NCBI GenBank assembly: GCA_048421225.1
Contig: DBFNRV010000056.1
Location: 1 to 48,538 of the forward strand
Direction: 5' to 3'
Length of the DNA: 48,538 nucleotides
Source: UMGS946 sp048421225
Lineage (GTDB): Bacteria > Bacillota > Clostridia > Christensenellales > CAG-138
Part shown: positions 7,806 through 15,643 of the stretch, in pieces
Layout of the letters: every line of letters begins with the position of its first letter
How positions within the stretch are numbered: position 1 is the stretch's first letter
Made by a program: the position numbers and the translations under genes
The notes under the pieces: generated by a model
What the model saw: only the letters and a program-made list of their open reading frames with translations
Database searches by the model: none
Told to the model about the DNA's origin: nothing

Positions 7806-8240
7806 CTATTTTCCGCGCTTCATCCCGTTCATCATCTGCATCAGCATCATTGGGTCAAACCCTCCTCCGTTTCCCGCTCCCATCCCCTTTTGCCCTAGCA
7901 TTGAGCTTAGAAGTGACATAGGGTTGCCCTGGCTTTGCCCCATCATAGGAGTGCTTGGAATATTGGGCGTTCCCGTCCCTGCCGATGGCTTTGCCGCCTC
8001 GGGTTCAGCCCTTGGACTGGGAGGATTGAGCCGCACCCCCATTGACTCGGCTATTTTCATCCTCTCCGCTGGCGCTACAAAGGGCTCCATTGAGTTTAGG
8101 AACCGTTTCAGCTGCTCCACGCCCTGTTCTGAACGTATCCTTCTGGCCATCAAAAGTGCGGGCGAAGCTTCTTCGATGATATCCGGTTTGACTGGCATAG
8201 GCTTTGAAGCCGGTACGCTGTTAGGTGCCATCCTCTGCAT
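7806..8240 (-). CDS. Hypothetical protein with Met/Gly/Pro-rich tail
   Basis: A 144-residue protein not recognised as a named family. Residues 20-70 look helical and amphipathic (PALLMARRIRSEQGVEQLKR and a following segment), then a Pro/Ala-rich linker, then a low-complexity tail rich in Met, Gly and Asn (SLLSSMLGQKGMGAG, MMLMQMMNGMKRGK). No signal peptide or membrane segment is seen. CAGGAG sits 6 bases before the ATG. It is divergent from the small gene at 8361, which also carries a helical LxxLxEVI-like tail, so the two may be functionally linked (inference). Confidence 0.6.
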   Translation of the reverse strand: MQRMAPNSVPASKPMPVKPDIIEEASPALLMARRIRSEQGVEQLKRFLNSMEPFVAPAERMKIAESMGVRLNPPSPRAEPEAAKPSAGTGTPNIPSTPMMGQSQGNPMSLLSSMLGQKGMGAGNGGGFDPMMLMQMMNGMKRGK

Positions 8241-8360
8241 TGTAGTCTCCTGTCCGTGCTGAGCACGATGTAATGTTATGCTTTATTATATGCGGTATTT
8301 TTTGATAAGTTCGCACAGCACGGAGATCTGCGCGCATATTATTGTCAAAGAGGTGATTTT

Positions 8361-8639
8361 ATGAAACGCAGTCTTAGGAACATGGGTAATAATAATGATC
8401 CCGTTACACAGCAGCATGATACTGGCAATCAGGACATTCAGGGCATTACCGACGTAATCAACCGCTATTCGGACAACTCGCCAGACGAGTTGATCGGAGA
8501 ATTGATGAACGCAAAGCAGTCTGGGCAAATCAACGACGCCGATATGCAGAACTTTCTGAATACGGTTGCTCCCATGCTGTCCAGTCAGCAGCTTGCAAAG
8601 CTCAATGAGGTAATAAAGCAGCTGTATCAGGGACAATAG
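8361..8639 (+). CDS. Hypothetical small helical protein
   Basis: A 92-residue protein. The first 30 residues are polar and probably disordered (rich in N, Q, D). The rest has two helical stretches: DELIGELMNAKQSGQINDAD and MQNFLNTVAPMLSSQQLAKL. It has no Cys, signal peptide or membrane segment. AGAGGTGATTTT gives a good start. No family is recognised. It diverges from the gene at 7806-8240 across 120 bases. Confidence 0.65.
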   Translation: MKRSLRNMGNNNDPVTQQHDTGNQDIQGITDVINRYSDNSPDELIGELMNAKQSGQINDADMQNFLNTVAPMLSSQQLAKLNEVIKQLYQGQ

Positions 8640-8723
8640 TTGCGTTATTAGTCAAAGAATCCGGAATATAGCCGGCGCTTCCAGCATAAGCATATTCCAA
8701 AAGGGACGGGGAGCGTATGATAT

Positions 8724-9122
8724 ATGAGAGGCACAAAATCCTCCAATGAAACCGGCGGCAGCATAATACCTCAGCTGATAAAGGCTGGTCTTATAGCCTC
8801 TGTACTCAGCATAGCGCTGATAGTACTTTTTGCGGTAGCGCTGCAGCAATCGTGGCTGGGCGACGGCAGCATAGCGGTGGTAACATCGGTTATAAAGGTC
8901 CTTGGCGCCGCGCTTGCTTCGTTCGTAATAACAAGAAAGTGTAAAAGCCGCGCATGGGTATACGGGGCGCTCGCGGGCATTGTCTATGCCCTGATGGCCT
9001 TCGCAATCTTTTCAGCGCTATCGGGTACGTTTTCCATCACTCTAGCGCTGCTGTGCGATATGGCCATAGGCGCTTTGGCGGGAATGCTTACGGCCATGAT
9101 AATAAAAGCATTGGGTGGATAA
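8724..9122 (+). CDS. TIGR04086 family membrane protein
   Basis: A 132-residue protein with four predicted membrane helices (about 20-42, 52-70, 80-98 and 103-130) and a basic loop TRKCKSR between helices 2 and 3. Length, four-helix layout and Gly/Ala-rich last helix fit TIGR04086 (YrzE-like), common in Clostridia and Bacilli and of unknown function. GGGGAGCG lies upstream of the ATG. It ends before a bidirectional terminator. Confidence 0.7.
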   Translation: MRGTKSSNETGGSIIPQLIKAGLIASVLSIALIVLFAVALQQSWLGDGSIAVVTSVIKVLGAALASFVITRKCKSRAWVYGALAGIVYALMAFAIFSALSGTFSITLALLCDMAIGALAGMLTAMIIKALGG

Positions 9123-9169
9123 GCCTGTTGCGCGTTACATTTACCCGGCTTTTTAACGTGTGAAAATTT

Positions 9170-9201
9170 AAAGGAGCCGAGTTGCATCCCAGCTCCTTTT
9201 T
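9170..9201. terminator. Bidirectional terminator
   Basis: AAAGGAGC and GCTCCTTT form an 8-bp stem followed by further T. It lies between the convergent TIGR04086 gene and yebC. Confidence 0.85.
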
Positions 9202-9208
9202 GCATCTT

Positions 9209-9958
9209 TCATTCTTCGTCTTCCTCTTCGGGAAGCACCGCGTTATGATAGACCTCCTGAACGTCTTCATTGTCTTCAAGCCTTTCAAGCAGGCGCTCCA
9301 CCTTCTGCACCATTTCAGGGTCTGAGGATATGTCAACCGTGTTTTGGGGTATCATGCTCAGCTCAGCCGAAAGGAATCCATATCCGGCGGATTCGAGGGC
9401 CTCTCTCACCGCTGAGAAGTCTGACACGGAAGTATATACCTCGTATACGTCGTCCTGGGGTATAAAGTCCTCTGCTCCTGCTTCAATCGCGGCCATCATA
9501 AGCTCGTCTTCATCTATTGACGCGCTTCTTTCAATTATCATTACTCCACGCTTATCAAACATCCAGCCTACGCACCCCGACGAGCCCATGGAGCCGCCGT
9601 TTTTATCAAATATATGGCGCACGTCCGCGGCCGCGCGGTTCCTGTTGTCCGTGACCACCTCTACGATTACAGCTGTCCCTCCAGGGCCGTAACCCTCGTA
9701 GGTTATCTCCTCGTAATTCACGTTGCCAAGCTCGCCCGCCGCCTTTTTAATCGAACGGGAAATATTGTCGTTTGGCATATTGCTTGCTTTTGCCTTTGCA
9801 ATTACATCCCTAAGCTTGGAGTTGTTTGACGGGTCTGAACCGCCTTCTTTGACCGCAATGGCAATTTCACGGCCAATCTTTGTAAAGATTTTGCCGCGCT
9901 GAGCGTCGGTCTTCTCCTTTTTATTTTTAATATTAGCCCACTTGGAATGACCCGACAT
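9209..9958 (-). CDS. yebC: YebC/PmpR (TACO1) family protein
   Basis: A 249-residue protein of full family length. The invariant start MSGHSKWANIKNKKEKTDAQ is present, followed by MPNDNISRSIKKAAGE, YEGYGPGGTAVIVE, TDNRNR and the acidic C-terminus. The family was described as a transcription regulator; later work on relatives, including mitochondrial TACO1, supports a role in translation elongation. GGAGGTAGCATA precedes the ATG. Confidence 0.95.
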   Translation of the reverse strand: MSGHSKWANIKNKKEKTDAQRGKIFTKIGREIAIAVKEGGSDPSNNSKLRDVIAKAKASNMPNDNISRSIKKAAGELGNVNYEEITYEGYGPGGTAVIVEVVTDNRNRAAADVRHIFDKNGGSMGSSGCVGWMFDKRGVMIIERSASIDEDELMMAAIEAGAEDFIPQDDVYEVYTSVSDFSAVREALESAGYGFLSAELSMIPQNTVDISSDPEMVQKVERLLERLEDNEDVQEVYHNAVLPEEEDEE

Positions 9959-10097
9959 TATGCTACCTCCTAATTATATATCTATAAAGCGCCTTGACGC
10001 CCAATAATTATATACCACATTATTAATTTACACAACAATAAGTTAAGCGGCAAGTCATTAAGCCGCGAGAACCGGCCCGCCCGCATGTATTGCCCAT

Positions 10098-10676
10098 TTA
10101 TGGCTCGCCGGCCGGCAGCGTAGCCAACTCCTCAAGCTTTGCCCTTACCGATTGAAGATCCTCCCATGACTCCCTCTTTTTTGCCGGGTCCCTGAGAAGC
10201 GCCGCCGGATGATAGGTTGGGATTATGTATACGCCCTTGCTTTGCTTCCATACGCCGCGGTCGCGGGTGATCTTTATCTGTGGGTCATATATGTATTTCG
10301 ACGCTACCGCGCCCAGGCACACTATAATCTTGGGGTTTACAAGCGCAACCTGGGCCCTCAAGTATGGCAAACAGGCCGCCGCCTCGTCATCGTTCGGATT
10401 CCGGTTGTTCGGGGGACGGCACTTGACAATATTCGCAATGTACGCGTTGTCCCTGCTAAGGCCAATAGCATCAAGCATTTTGTCAAGCAGCTTTCCAGCG
10501 GCGCCAACAAACGGAAGCCCCTGCAGGTCCTCGTCGCGCCCTGGCCCTTCACCGATGAACATTACCGGAGCGCGGGGGTTTCCGTCGCCTATTACCACGT
10601 TGTTTCGTCCTTCGTGCAATCCGCACTTCTTACAATCCTTCAGACTCGAATATAAATCAGACCAAGCATACCTCAT
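10098..10676 (-). CDS. Family 4 uracil-DNA glycosylase
   Basis: A 192-residue protein. The iron-sulphur cysteines start in CKKCGLHEGR and continue in VKCRPPNNRNP and ACLPYL. Motif GEGPGRDEDLQGLPFVG is the active-site region, and TYHPAALLRDP carries the conserved His. The enzyme removes uracil from DNA. The start is uncertain: the ATG at 10676 has GGCGGTG upstream and gives the usual N-terminus; an ATG at 10691 adds five residues. It is in the same orientation as yebC but 140 bases upstream, so co-transcription is not certain. Confidence 0.93.
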   Translation of the reverse strand: MRYAWSDLYSSLKDCKKCGLHEGRNNVVIGDGNPRAPVMFIGEGPGRDEDLQGLPFVGAAGKLLDKMLDAIGLSRDNAYIANIVKCRPPNNRNPNDDEAAACLPYLRAQVALVNPKIIVCLGAVASKYIYDPQIKITRDRGVWKQSKGVYIIPTYHPAALLRDPAKKRESWEDLQSVRAKLEELATLPAGEP

Positions 10677-10906
10677 GTGTAACACCGCCATATAAAAGTG
10701 TAATTAAATTTAACGATAATACATGATATCATACGCAGCCTTGGATTTAAAGCTGTTGATCAAGCTATCATCAAACGTTTTTGCTTAATCCGAATTGACT
10801 TCGCGCTCTATTAGCTACATAATATAAGTGAAAGGAACTTTTATGTACTCTACACTTTTATATAACAACAATAGGATCCGCTGAAAGCTATGGTCCACAC
10901 TTTCGG

Positions 10907-10921
10907 CCTGGTAAAACCAGG
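10907..10921 (+). other. Small hairpin in the leader of the P-loop gene
   Basis: CCTGGT-AAA-ACCAGG forms a tight stem 45 bases before the GTG start. The surrounding 289-base gap (10677-10965) shows no gene. A role in leader structure is possible but unproven. Confidence 0.3.
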
Positions 10922-10965
10922 TCTGCTTTATCTGCAAATCAGTTAATATATAAGGAGTGTTAGAC

Positions 10966-11616
10966 GTGAAAATTGAAAATAATGTACTCACGGAAGGTTT
11001 AAAAAATGTTCTATTCATAAGCGGCGGCGCGTATGGCGGAAAGACGACGACGGCTAAAAAGCTTCAGCAAAAGTATGGATTTGTCCGTTACCGCGAGGGC
11101 AACATGTGGGACGGGCACATGACATATGCGCAGCCCTCCTCCCAGCCCGCAATGTGCCACGACAGAAGCCTAGACTGGAATGGTTTTTATAACCAGCCTG
11201 CGGACAGACATCACCAATGGCTGGACGCCACCGTAAGGGAGGAGGCCGAGATGGCAATTATAGACCTCATAAAACTTTCCCATTCGCGGCGGGTCGTAGC
11301 CGATGTGCTGATTCCCCCCGATATGCTTAAGGAAATAGCCGGCTACCGCCAGGTTGCGCTCCTGTTTGCTCCCGTTGAAATGAAGCGGGCACATTACTTT
11401 GACAGGGAGGACAAAAGGCCTATGTTGAACCACATAATGTCCATGCCCAATCCGGAACAAACGCTGGAAAACGTGCTTGACGCCCTGACGTATGAAGGCG
11501 AAAAGGAGCTACGGTCGTTTTACAACAGCGGCTTTAAGTGCATAATGAGATCCCCCGACAGGCCGGTCGATGAAACGTTCAATGAAATCGAGCGGCATTT
11601 CGGGCTATTGAGCTAA
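10966..11616 (+). CDS. P-loop nucleotide-binding (kinase-like) protein
   Basis: A 216-residue protein. Walker A reads GGAYGGKT (residues 20-27) right after a hydrophobic strand (NVLFIS). There is a possible second acidic strand (AEMAIIDLIKLS, RRVVADVLIP) and an Arg-rich lid region (MKRAHYFDREDKRP). The layout suggests a small-molecule kinase or a related NTPase; the substrate is unknown. GTG at 10966 follows AAGGAG by 8 bases; the GTG at 10957 overlaps that site and is rejected as the start. A strong hairpin follows. Confidence 0.7.
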   Translation: MKIENNVLTEGLKNVLFISGGAYGGKTTTAKKLQQKYGFVRYREGNMWDGHMTYAQPSSQPAMCHDRSLDWNGFYNQPADRHHQWLDATVREEAEMAIIDLIKLSHSRRVVADVLIPPDMLKEIAGYRQVALLFAPVEMKRAHYFDREDKRPMLNHIMSMPNPEQTLENVLDALTYEGEKELRSFYNSGFKCIMRSPDRPVDETFNEIERHFGLLS

Positions 11617-11627
11617 TATTCGCCAAC

Positions 11628-11657
11628 ATGGGGAGCCTGGCTTAACAGGCTCCCCAT
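11628..11657. terminator. Hairpin between convergent transcription units
   Basis: A perfect 12-bp stem (ATGGGGAGCCTG and its complement) with a 6-base loop lies between the plus-strand P-loop gene and the minus-strand toxin-like operon. There is no long T tract, but position and stability suggest termination of both. Confidence 0.65.
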
Positions 11658-11688
11658 TGATATACCCTGTAAAATTAGAACACTTGGA

Positions 11689-11994
11689 TTATACGTAAAT
11701 CCTCAGCATCGAATTCATCTCGTAATGGGTAGGCTTATAGTTGCGCTTGACATACCTCGCCTTTTCATCGCTGTTTTTGAGCGGCCCGTCGTTAAGCCAG
11801 TCTACGAACGCGTCGCCCTCGAAGTCAAGAATTCTGCTCCCTTCCTCGTCAATAATCCAGTAACCATGGTCGTTCTCCGGATTGTATATCCATTTTACAA
11901 ATTCATCGTTATAATATGAGTAGTTATCCACTATTAAATCGGGGCACTCTATAATATCCGTGGTATTGTCAGAGAACAGCAAAAACCGTTTCAT
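11689..11994 (-). CDS. Small acidic protein, paralogue B of a tandem pair
   Basis: A 101-residue acidic protein with no signal peptide. It aligns along its whole length with the gene just upstream (12032-12340). Shared positions include D-x-I-x-ECP near residue 14, EF-x-x-W, ISDEE/IDEEG, a FVDWLN core, PLK and KAR-x-VKR-x-Y; roughly a third of residues match by eye. Function is not recognised. Being the last gene of an operon with a toxin-like protein and duplicated in tandem, it could be an immunity protein (inference only). TTTGGAGGGATATTA precedes the ATG. Confidence 0.65.
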   Translation of the reverse strand: MKRFLLFSDNTTDIIECPDLIVDNYSYYNDEFVKWIYNPENDHGYWIIDEEGSRILDFEGDAFVDWLNDGPLKNSDEKARYVKRNYKPTHYEMNSMLRIYV

Positions 11995-12031
11995 TAATAT
12001 CCCTCCAAAGTTTTTTAATTATAAACACAGG

Positions 12032-12340
12032 CTAAAAGTTTATCTTCGGCATATTCTTCACCTCAGATGGCAATGGATAATAATCGCGTTTGACAATCCG
12101 CGCCTTATCCTTACCGCCTTTAAGCGGAACCGCGTTGAGCCAGTCAACAAATGTGTCCGCGTTAAAGGAAATCCCTAGCTCGGCCTCTTCGTCAGAAATA
12201 TGATAACCGCTAGCTTTCCTGCGGCACTCTACCCTCCATGCATCGAATTCCCTCTGGTAATGCGCAAGGTTTTCCGCAATAGACTCGGGGCACTCGACTA
12301 TATCGGCATCATAGCCCCAATAAAGCATAATCCTCGTCAT
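12032..12340 (-). CDS. Small acidic protein, paralogue A of a tandem pair
   Basis: A 102-residue protein, paralogous to the gene at 11689-11994 and sharing IVECPESI, DAW, ISDEE, TFVDWLN, PLK and KARIVKRDYYP-type positions. Its ATG overlaps the stop of the upstream subtilase gene in an ATGA arrangement, with GGAGGGAACGCCC before it, so the two are translationally linked. It is probably cytosolic. No family name is recognised; an immunity role is a hypothesis from context. Confidence 0.65.
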   Translation of the reverse strand: MTRIMLYWGYDADIVECPESIAENLAHYQREFDAWRVECRRKASGYHISDEEAELGISFNADTFVDWLNAVPLKGGKDKARIVKRDYYPLPSEVKNMPKINF

Positions 12341-13041
12341 GGGCGTTCCCTCCTTTCCTTTTCGTTTATGTCTTTAATCATAGTAACTATGTTTAAGTAG
12401 GAATTGCCGCTATACATGCTAATCCCCTCCTGATTAAAAACGAGAATCTGTGATGAAGTATATGAAGTATCTGTGGGTTTATATTCTATCCTGCGGTCAC
12501 TCCCGCTGGCATATACGCCTTCGTACATGGCCGGATAGTCGGCAATGCTACTGAAGCGATTGTTATAACTGGCGTATATTTTGATATCAGGATGGTTCAA
12601 AACCCACTCCCTTAACTCCTCGCTATAGTATGGCGAACTTAAGCTAAGGCATACATAACCTATCCCATTAACGGCCATCCAGTCCAGCGCTTCTATTATG
12701 GCTGACGAGCTTATCATACCGTCCTCATCTGCCGCGCAGTAGTAGTATAGCTTTTTATAATAGCATAAATCGCCAAGAAAGTTAAGCATATCGTCGCCAT
12801 GCGTAGTCGCGCCGGCTCTGTTGGCGGCATTTCCAGCCAACACTACCTCGTCGCCATAGGTACCATTGAGCCAAGTATCTATAACTCCAATCTCACCATG
12901 TATCTCTGTCCTATCAGTTATGATAACGTAACTCCGCGTTATCGCAACAGAAAGTATTCCTACTAATAGAATTATGCCAGTACCTATAGCAATAACAAGC
13001 TTATACGATTTTTTGTTTCCAGACTGAATGCTCTTTTCCAT
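12337..13041 (-). CDS. Minimal membrane-anchored subtilisin-like serine protease
   Basis: A 234-residue protein: a short cytosolic N-terminus, one membrane helix (about 14-35), then an extracytoplasmic domain with the order of subtilase motifs. Asp55 is in IGVIDTW, His81 in TTHGDDMLNFL, an oxyanion-type Asn at 160/161 in ASYNN, and Ser214 in SGNSYLN. Between them are ALDWMAVNGIGYVCLSLS and DYPAMYEGVYASGS, which match subtilase core helices and strands. The domain is much shorter than usual S8 enzymes and all motif contexts are degenerate (GTS reads GNS). Activity is therefore plausible but unproven. The ATG at 13041 follows the toxin-like gene's stop by 8 bases with no Shine-Dalgarno, suggesting coupling. 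AT-rich. Confidence 0.6.
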   Translation of the reverse strand: MEKSIQSGNKKSYKLVIAIGTGIILLVGILSVAITRSYVIITDRTEIHGEIGVIDTWLNGTYGDEVVLAGNAANRAGATTHGDDMLNFLGDLCYYKKLYYYCAADEDGMISSSAIIEALDWMAVNGIGYVCLSLSSPYYSEELREWVLNHPDIKIYASYNNRFSSIADYPAMYEGVYASGSDRRIEYKPTDTSYTSSQILVFNQEGISMYSGNSYLNIVTMIKDINEKERRERP

Positions 13042-13049
13042 AAAAACAA

Positions 13050-13883
13050 TCAAACATCGTAGTAGGGCAATCCATACCATGCATGAGCGCCGTTCCTGTT
13101 TGCCGTATGATAATGATTAAAAGTAAAATGTTTTGGCTTACGGTGTGCTTCATCATGCGTATAACCTAGGCCTGTATTGCTTACTGCCGATCTTGCATTT
13201 GACTTGTAGAATGTATAAATGCTTTGACCAGAAGCTACTCTATTTGTAGCGGACGTTTTTGAAATGCTATGGTACAATGCCACAAATATTGTCTTACTGC
13301 CCAAATATGCCCTGTAGTATTTTGATATATACGAATTCTCCTTTATCTTTTCAATCACCCTGGGCACGGCGTAATATACGATTCCTCCGATGATGACTGT
13401 CAGAACCAATCCAAGTAAAATCTTCAGTAACAAAAGCAGACTTATGCCGCCTCCAATAACTATTGACGCTTGGCCTGTGTATACGTCCGGTACTATATCC
13501 TGATACGAAGTATATGTTTCTACTTTTGCCCCATTTTCATTCCATACTTCAACATTGACCTTTTCCTCATATAAATCGGATATTTCCAATACGTAATTTT
13601 CTTTGCGTTTATTATCATTATTATATGCGTAGGCGCTGCAGGTGCCGTCACTATTCAAGGTAAGCTTGCCATCGTAGCCTCCCTCAGCTTCTATGGTTAT
13701 AGTTCCATTATCCGACATCTTTACTGAAAAATCAATTCCTTCATATGTTACTACTTCATTATAAATATAAGATTTATTGTCACCCGACAAATCCTCAATT
13801 ATTTCGGTAGCATTAGTTGACGTTATAAATATTGATAATGCCAATACTAACGCTACAATTACAATTAGTCTTTTAGCTTTCAT
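13050..13883 (-). CDS. Secreted/membrane protein with C-terminal toxin-like HYH-NRNGAH domain
   Basis: A 277-residue protein. A signal peptide covers residues 1-25 (hydrophobic core IVIVALVLALSIFI, Ala before the likely cut). An extracytoplasmic beta-rich region runs about 26-138, and a long Gly/Leu/Ile membrane segment 141-172. A basic region and a C-terminal module from about 217 end in HYHTANRNGAHAWYG (257-271). From memory, a similar HYH...NRNGxH ending recurs at the C-terminus of predicted secreted toxins in Bacillota; this was not searched. AGGAG precedes the ATG and a good promoter lies upstream. It is the first gene of a four-gene operon with a subtilase and two small paralogues. AT-rich, unlike its neighbours, which suggests transfer. 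Confidence 0.6.
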   Translation of the reverse strand: MKAKRLIVIVALVLALSIFITSTNATEIIEDLSGDNKSYIYNEVVTYEGIDFSVKMSDNGTITIEAEGGYDGKLTLNSDGTCSAYAYNNDNKRKENYVLEISDLYEEKVNVEVWNENGAKVETYTSYQDIVPDVYTGQASIVIGGGISLLLLLKILLGLVLTVIIGGIVYYAVPRVIEKIKENSYISKYYRAYLGSKTIFVALYHSISKTSATNRVASGQSIYTFYKSNARSAVSNTGLGYTHDEAHRKPKHFTFNHYHTANRNGAHAWYGLPYYDV

Positions 13884-13918
13884 TTTTTTATCTCCTATTT
13901 CGATATATTACTATTTCA

Positions 13919-13947
13919 AGTCTATAAAATAGTGCGACTTATGTCAA
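13919..13947 (-). promoter_or_regulatory. Promoter of the toxin-like operon
   Basis: On the minus strand, TTGACA (13947-13942) and TAGACT (13924-13919) are 17 bases apart, 36 bases upstream of the first ATG. The -35 is perfect. Confidence 0.65.
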
Positions 13948-14005
13948 TATTATTTATTATTATTTGTAATGTAATTTGTCATTTTAAGCTTAATTTATCT
14001 TATGT

Positions 14006-14038
14006 AAAAAGGAGCCGGCTCCAAATCTGAGCGGCTCC
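14006..14038 (-). terminator. Terminator of asnS
   Basis: GGAGCCG and CGGCTCC form the stem with a 14-base loop, and TTTTT follows on the minus strand. It begins 24 bases past the asnS stop. Confidence 0.85.
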
Positions 14039-14061
14039 CCCTGCCAGTTTCAATTAAATTG

Positions 14062-15444
14062 TTACATAACCAGGCTTCCGGCTGTGCGCGGGAAGGGAAG
14101 GACGTCCCTGATGTTTGTAATTCCGGTTACATACATCACCATGCGTTCAAAGCCAAGGCCGTAGCCCGCGTGTTCTACCCCGCCGTATTTACGCAGCTCC
14201 AGATACCAGTCATACGCCTCCTTATTGAGATTAAGCTCATCCATCCTATAGTTCAGGACGTCCAGCCGCTCCTCGCGCTGGCTCCCGCCTATCAGCTCCC
14301 CAATGCCAGGAACCAATAGGTCTACGGCGGCCACCGTCTTTCCATCGTCGTTTAGGCGCATGTAAAACGCCTTTATCTCCTTAGGGTAATTGGTGACAAA
14401 CACCGGCCTCTTATATACCTGCTCGGTAAGATAGCGCTCATGCTCGGTCTGCAGGTCGCAACCATAGTAGACCGGATATGCAAATTCCACCTTGGATTCC
14501 TCAAGCAGCTTTACGGCGTCCGTATACGTTATTCTAGCGAATGAGGATTCTACGACGTTGTTCAGCCTGCTTACAAGCTCTTTATCAACAAAACTGTTGA
14601 AGAACTCGATCTCATCCGGACAGCGCTCCATAACCGTACTTATTATATATTTGATCATGTCTTCGGCCACGTCCATATCGCCGTTTAAGTCGCAAAACGC
14701 CATCTCCGGCTCAATCATCCAAAACTCAGCGGCATGGCGGGCGGTATTCGAGTTTTCAGCCCTAAACGTGGGTCCAAACGTATAAATGTCCCGGAACGCA
14801 AGCGCGAACGCCTCGCCGTATAGCTGGCCGCTCACGGTGAGGTTGGACTGGGTTGCGAAAAAATCCTTCGAATAATCGGGCTTGCCATCCTTGGTCAGGG
14901 GCGGCGTAACCGGATCCATCGTCGTTACCCTGAACATCTCCCCCGCACCTTCGCAATCGCTTGCCGTAAGTATCGGGGTGTGTACGTAAACGAAACCCCG
15001 CTCATCAAAAAACCTGTGAATCGCCTGCGCTACAACGCTGCGAACGCGGAACACCGCCTGAAAGGTATTGGTTCTCGGCCTAAGATGCTGTATTGTCCTA
15101 AGAAACTCAAGCGAGTGCCGCTTTTTTTGAAGCGGATACGAACTATCGCACTCCCCTATTACCTCTAGCACGGATGCGTGTATTTCAAAGGGCTGCTTTG
15201 CGTCCGGCGTAAGAACTAGCTCCCCCTTTGCCGATATAGCGCAGCCAGTATTGATATTTTTTAAAAGTTCCTGGGGGAACCTATCGCATTCATAAACAAT
15301 CTGAACCGTACGGAATGATGTGCCGTCAGTAATTTCAATAAATCCAACGGATTTACTCTGGCGCTCTGTCTTTACCCAGCCCTCAACGGCAATGCTGCCC
15401 GCATATGCCTCGGGCCTGGCGTGTATTTCGCTTAATTTTGCCAT
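14062..15444 (-). CDS. asnS: Asparagine--tRNA ligase
   Basis: A 460-residue protein of normal length for a class IIb synthetase. The N-terminal OB-fold anticodon-binding domain contains VEGWVKTERQSKSVGFIEI. The catalytic domain has motif 2 FRAENSNTARHAAEFWMIEP and motif 3 GYGLGFERMVMYVTG, followed by NIRDVLPFPRT. NTARH in place of the aspartyl-type sequence favours Asn over Asp specificity. The ATG at 15444 lies 8 bases after GGAGG; a TTG two codons earlier is too close to that site. It is transcribed alone from its own promoter. Confidence 0.96.
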   Translation of the reverse strand: MAKLSEIHARPEAYAGSIAVEGWVKTERQSKSVGFIEITDGTSFRTVQIVYECDRFPQELLKNINTGCAISAKGELVLTPDAKQPFEIHASVLEVIGECDSSYPLQKKRHSLEFLRTIQHLRPRTNTFQAVFRVRSVVAQAIHRFFDERGFVYVHTPILTASDCEGAGEMFRVTTMDPVTPPLTKDGKPDYSKDFFATQSNLTVSGQLYGEAFALAFRDIYTFGPTFRAENSNTARHAAEFWMIEPEMAFCDLNGDMDVAEDMIKYIISTVMERCPDEIEFFNSFVDKELVSRLNNVVESSFARITYTDAVKLLEESKVEFAYPVYYGCDLQTEHERYLTEQVYKRPVFVTNYPKEIKAFYMRLNDDGKTVAAVDLLVPGIGELIGGSQREERLDVLNYRMDELNLNKEAYDWYLELRKYGGVEHAGYGLGFERMVMYVTGITNIRDVLPFPRTAGSLVM

Positions 15445-15477
15445 TATCAATACCTCCGCAAACTAAGGATTCCCGAC

Positions 15478-15506
15478 ATTATATCACGCTATCCCACGCC
15501 AGGCAA
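15478..15506 (-). promoter_or_regulatory. Promoter of asnS
   Basis: On the minus strand, TTGCCT (15506-15501) and a perfect TATAAT (15483-15478) are separated by 17 bases. There is no room for a T-box leader before the gene. Confidence 0.65.
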
Positions 15507-15584
15507 GTTCTAAGAGCCCCAAACGCGCAATGATAAGCCAGGCGTGGCTTTTATAATTTTTTAACGATCTTTATATAATCATGC

Positions 15585-15613
15585 TGGACTTGACGCCCAT
15601 GCCATTTTATAAT
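15585..15613 (+). promoter_or_regulatory. Possible promoter of the ABC exporter
   Basis: TGGACT (15585-15590) and TATAAT (15608-15613) are separated by 17 bases, 30 bases before the ATPase ATG. The -10 is perfect and the -35 weak. Confidence 0.35.
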
Positions 15614-15643
15614 TAACCGTTACCAGTAAACGCGGGAGGAATT

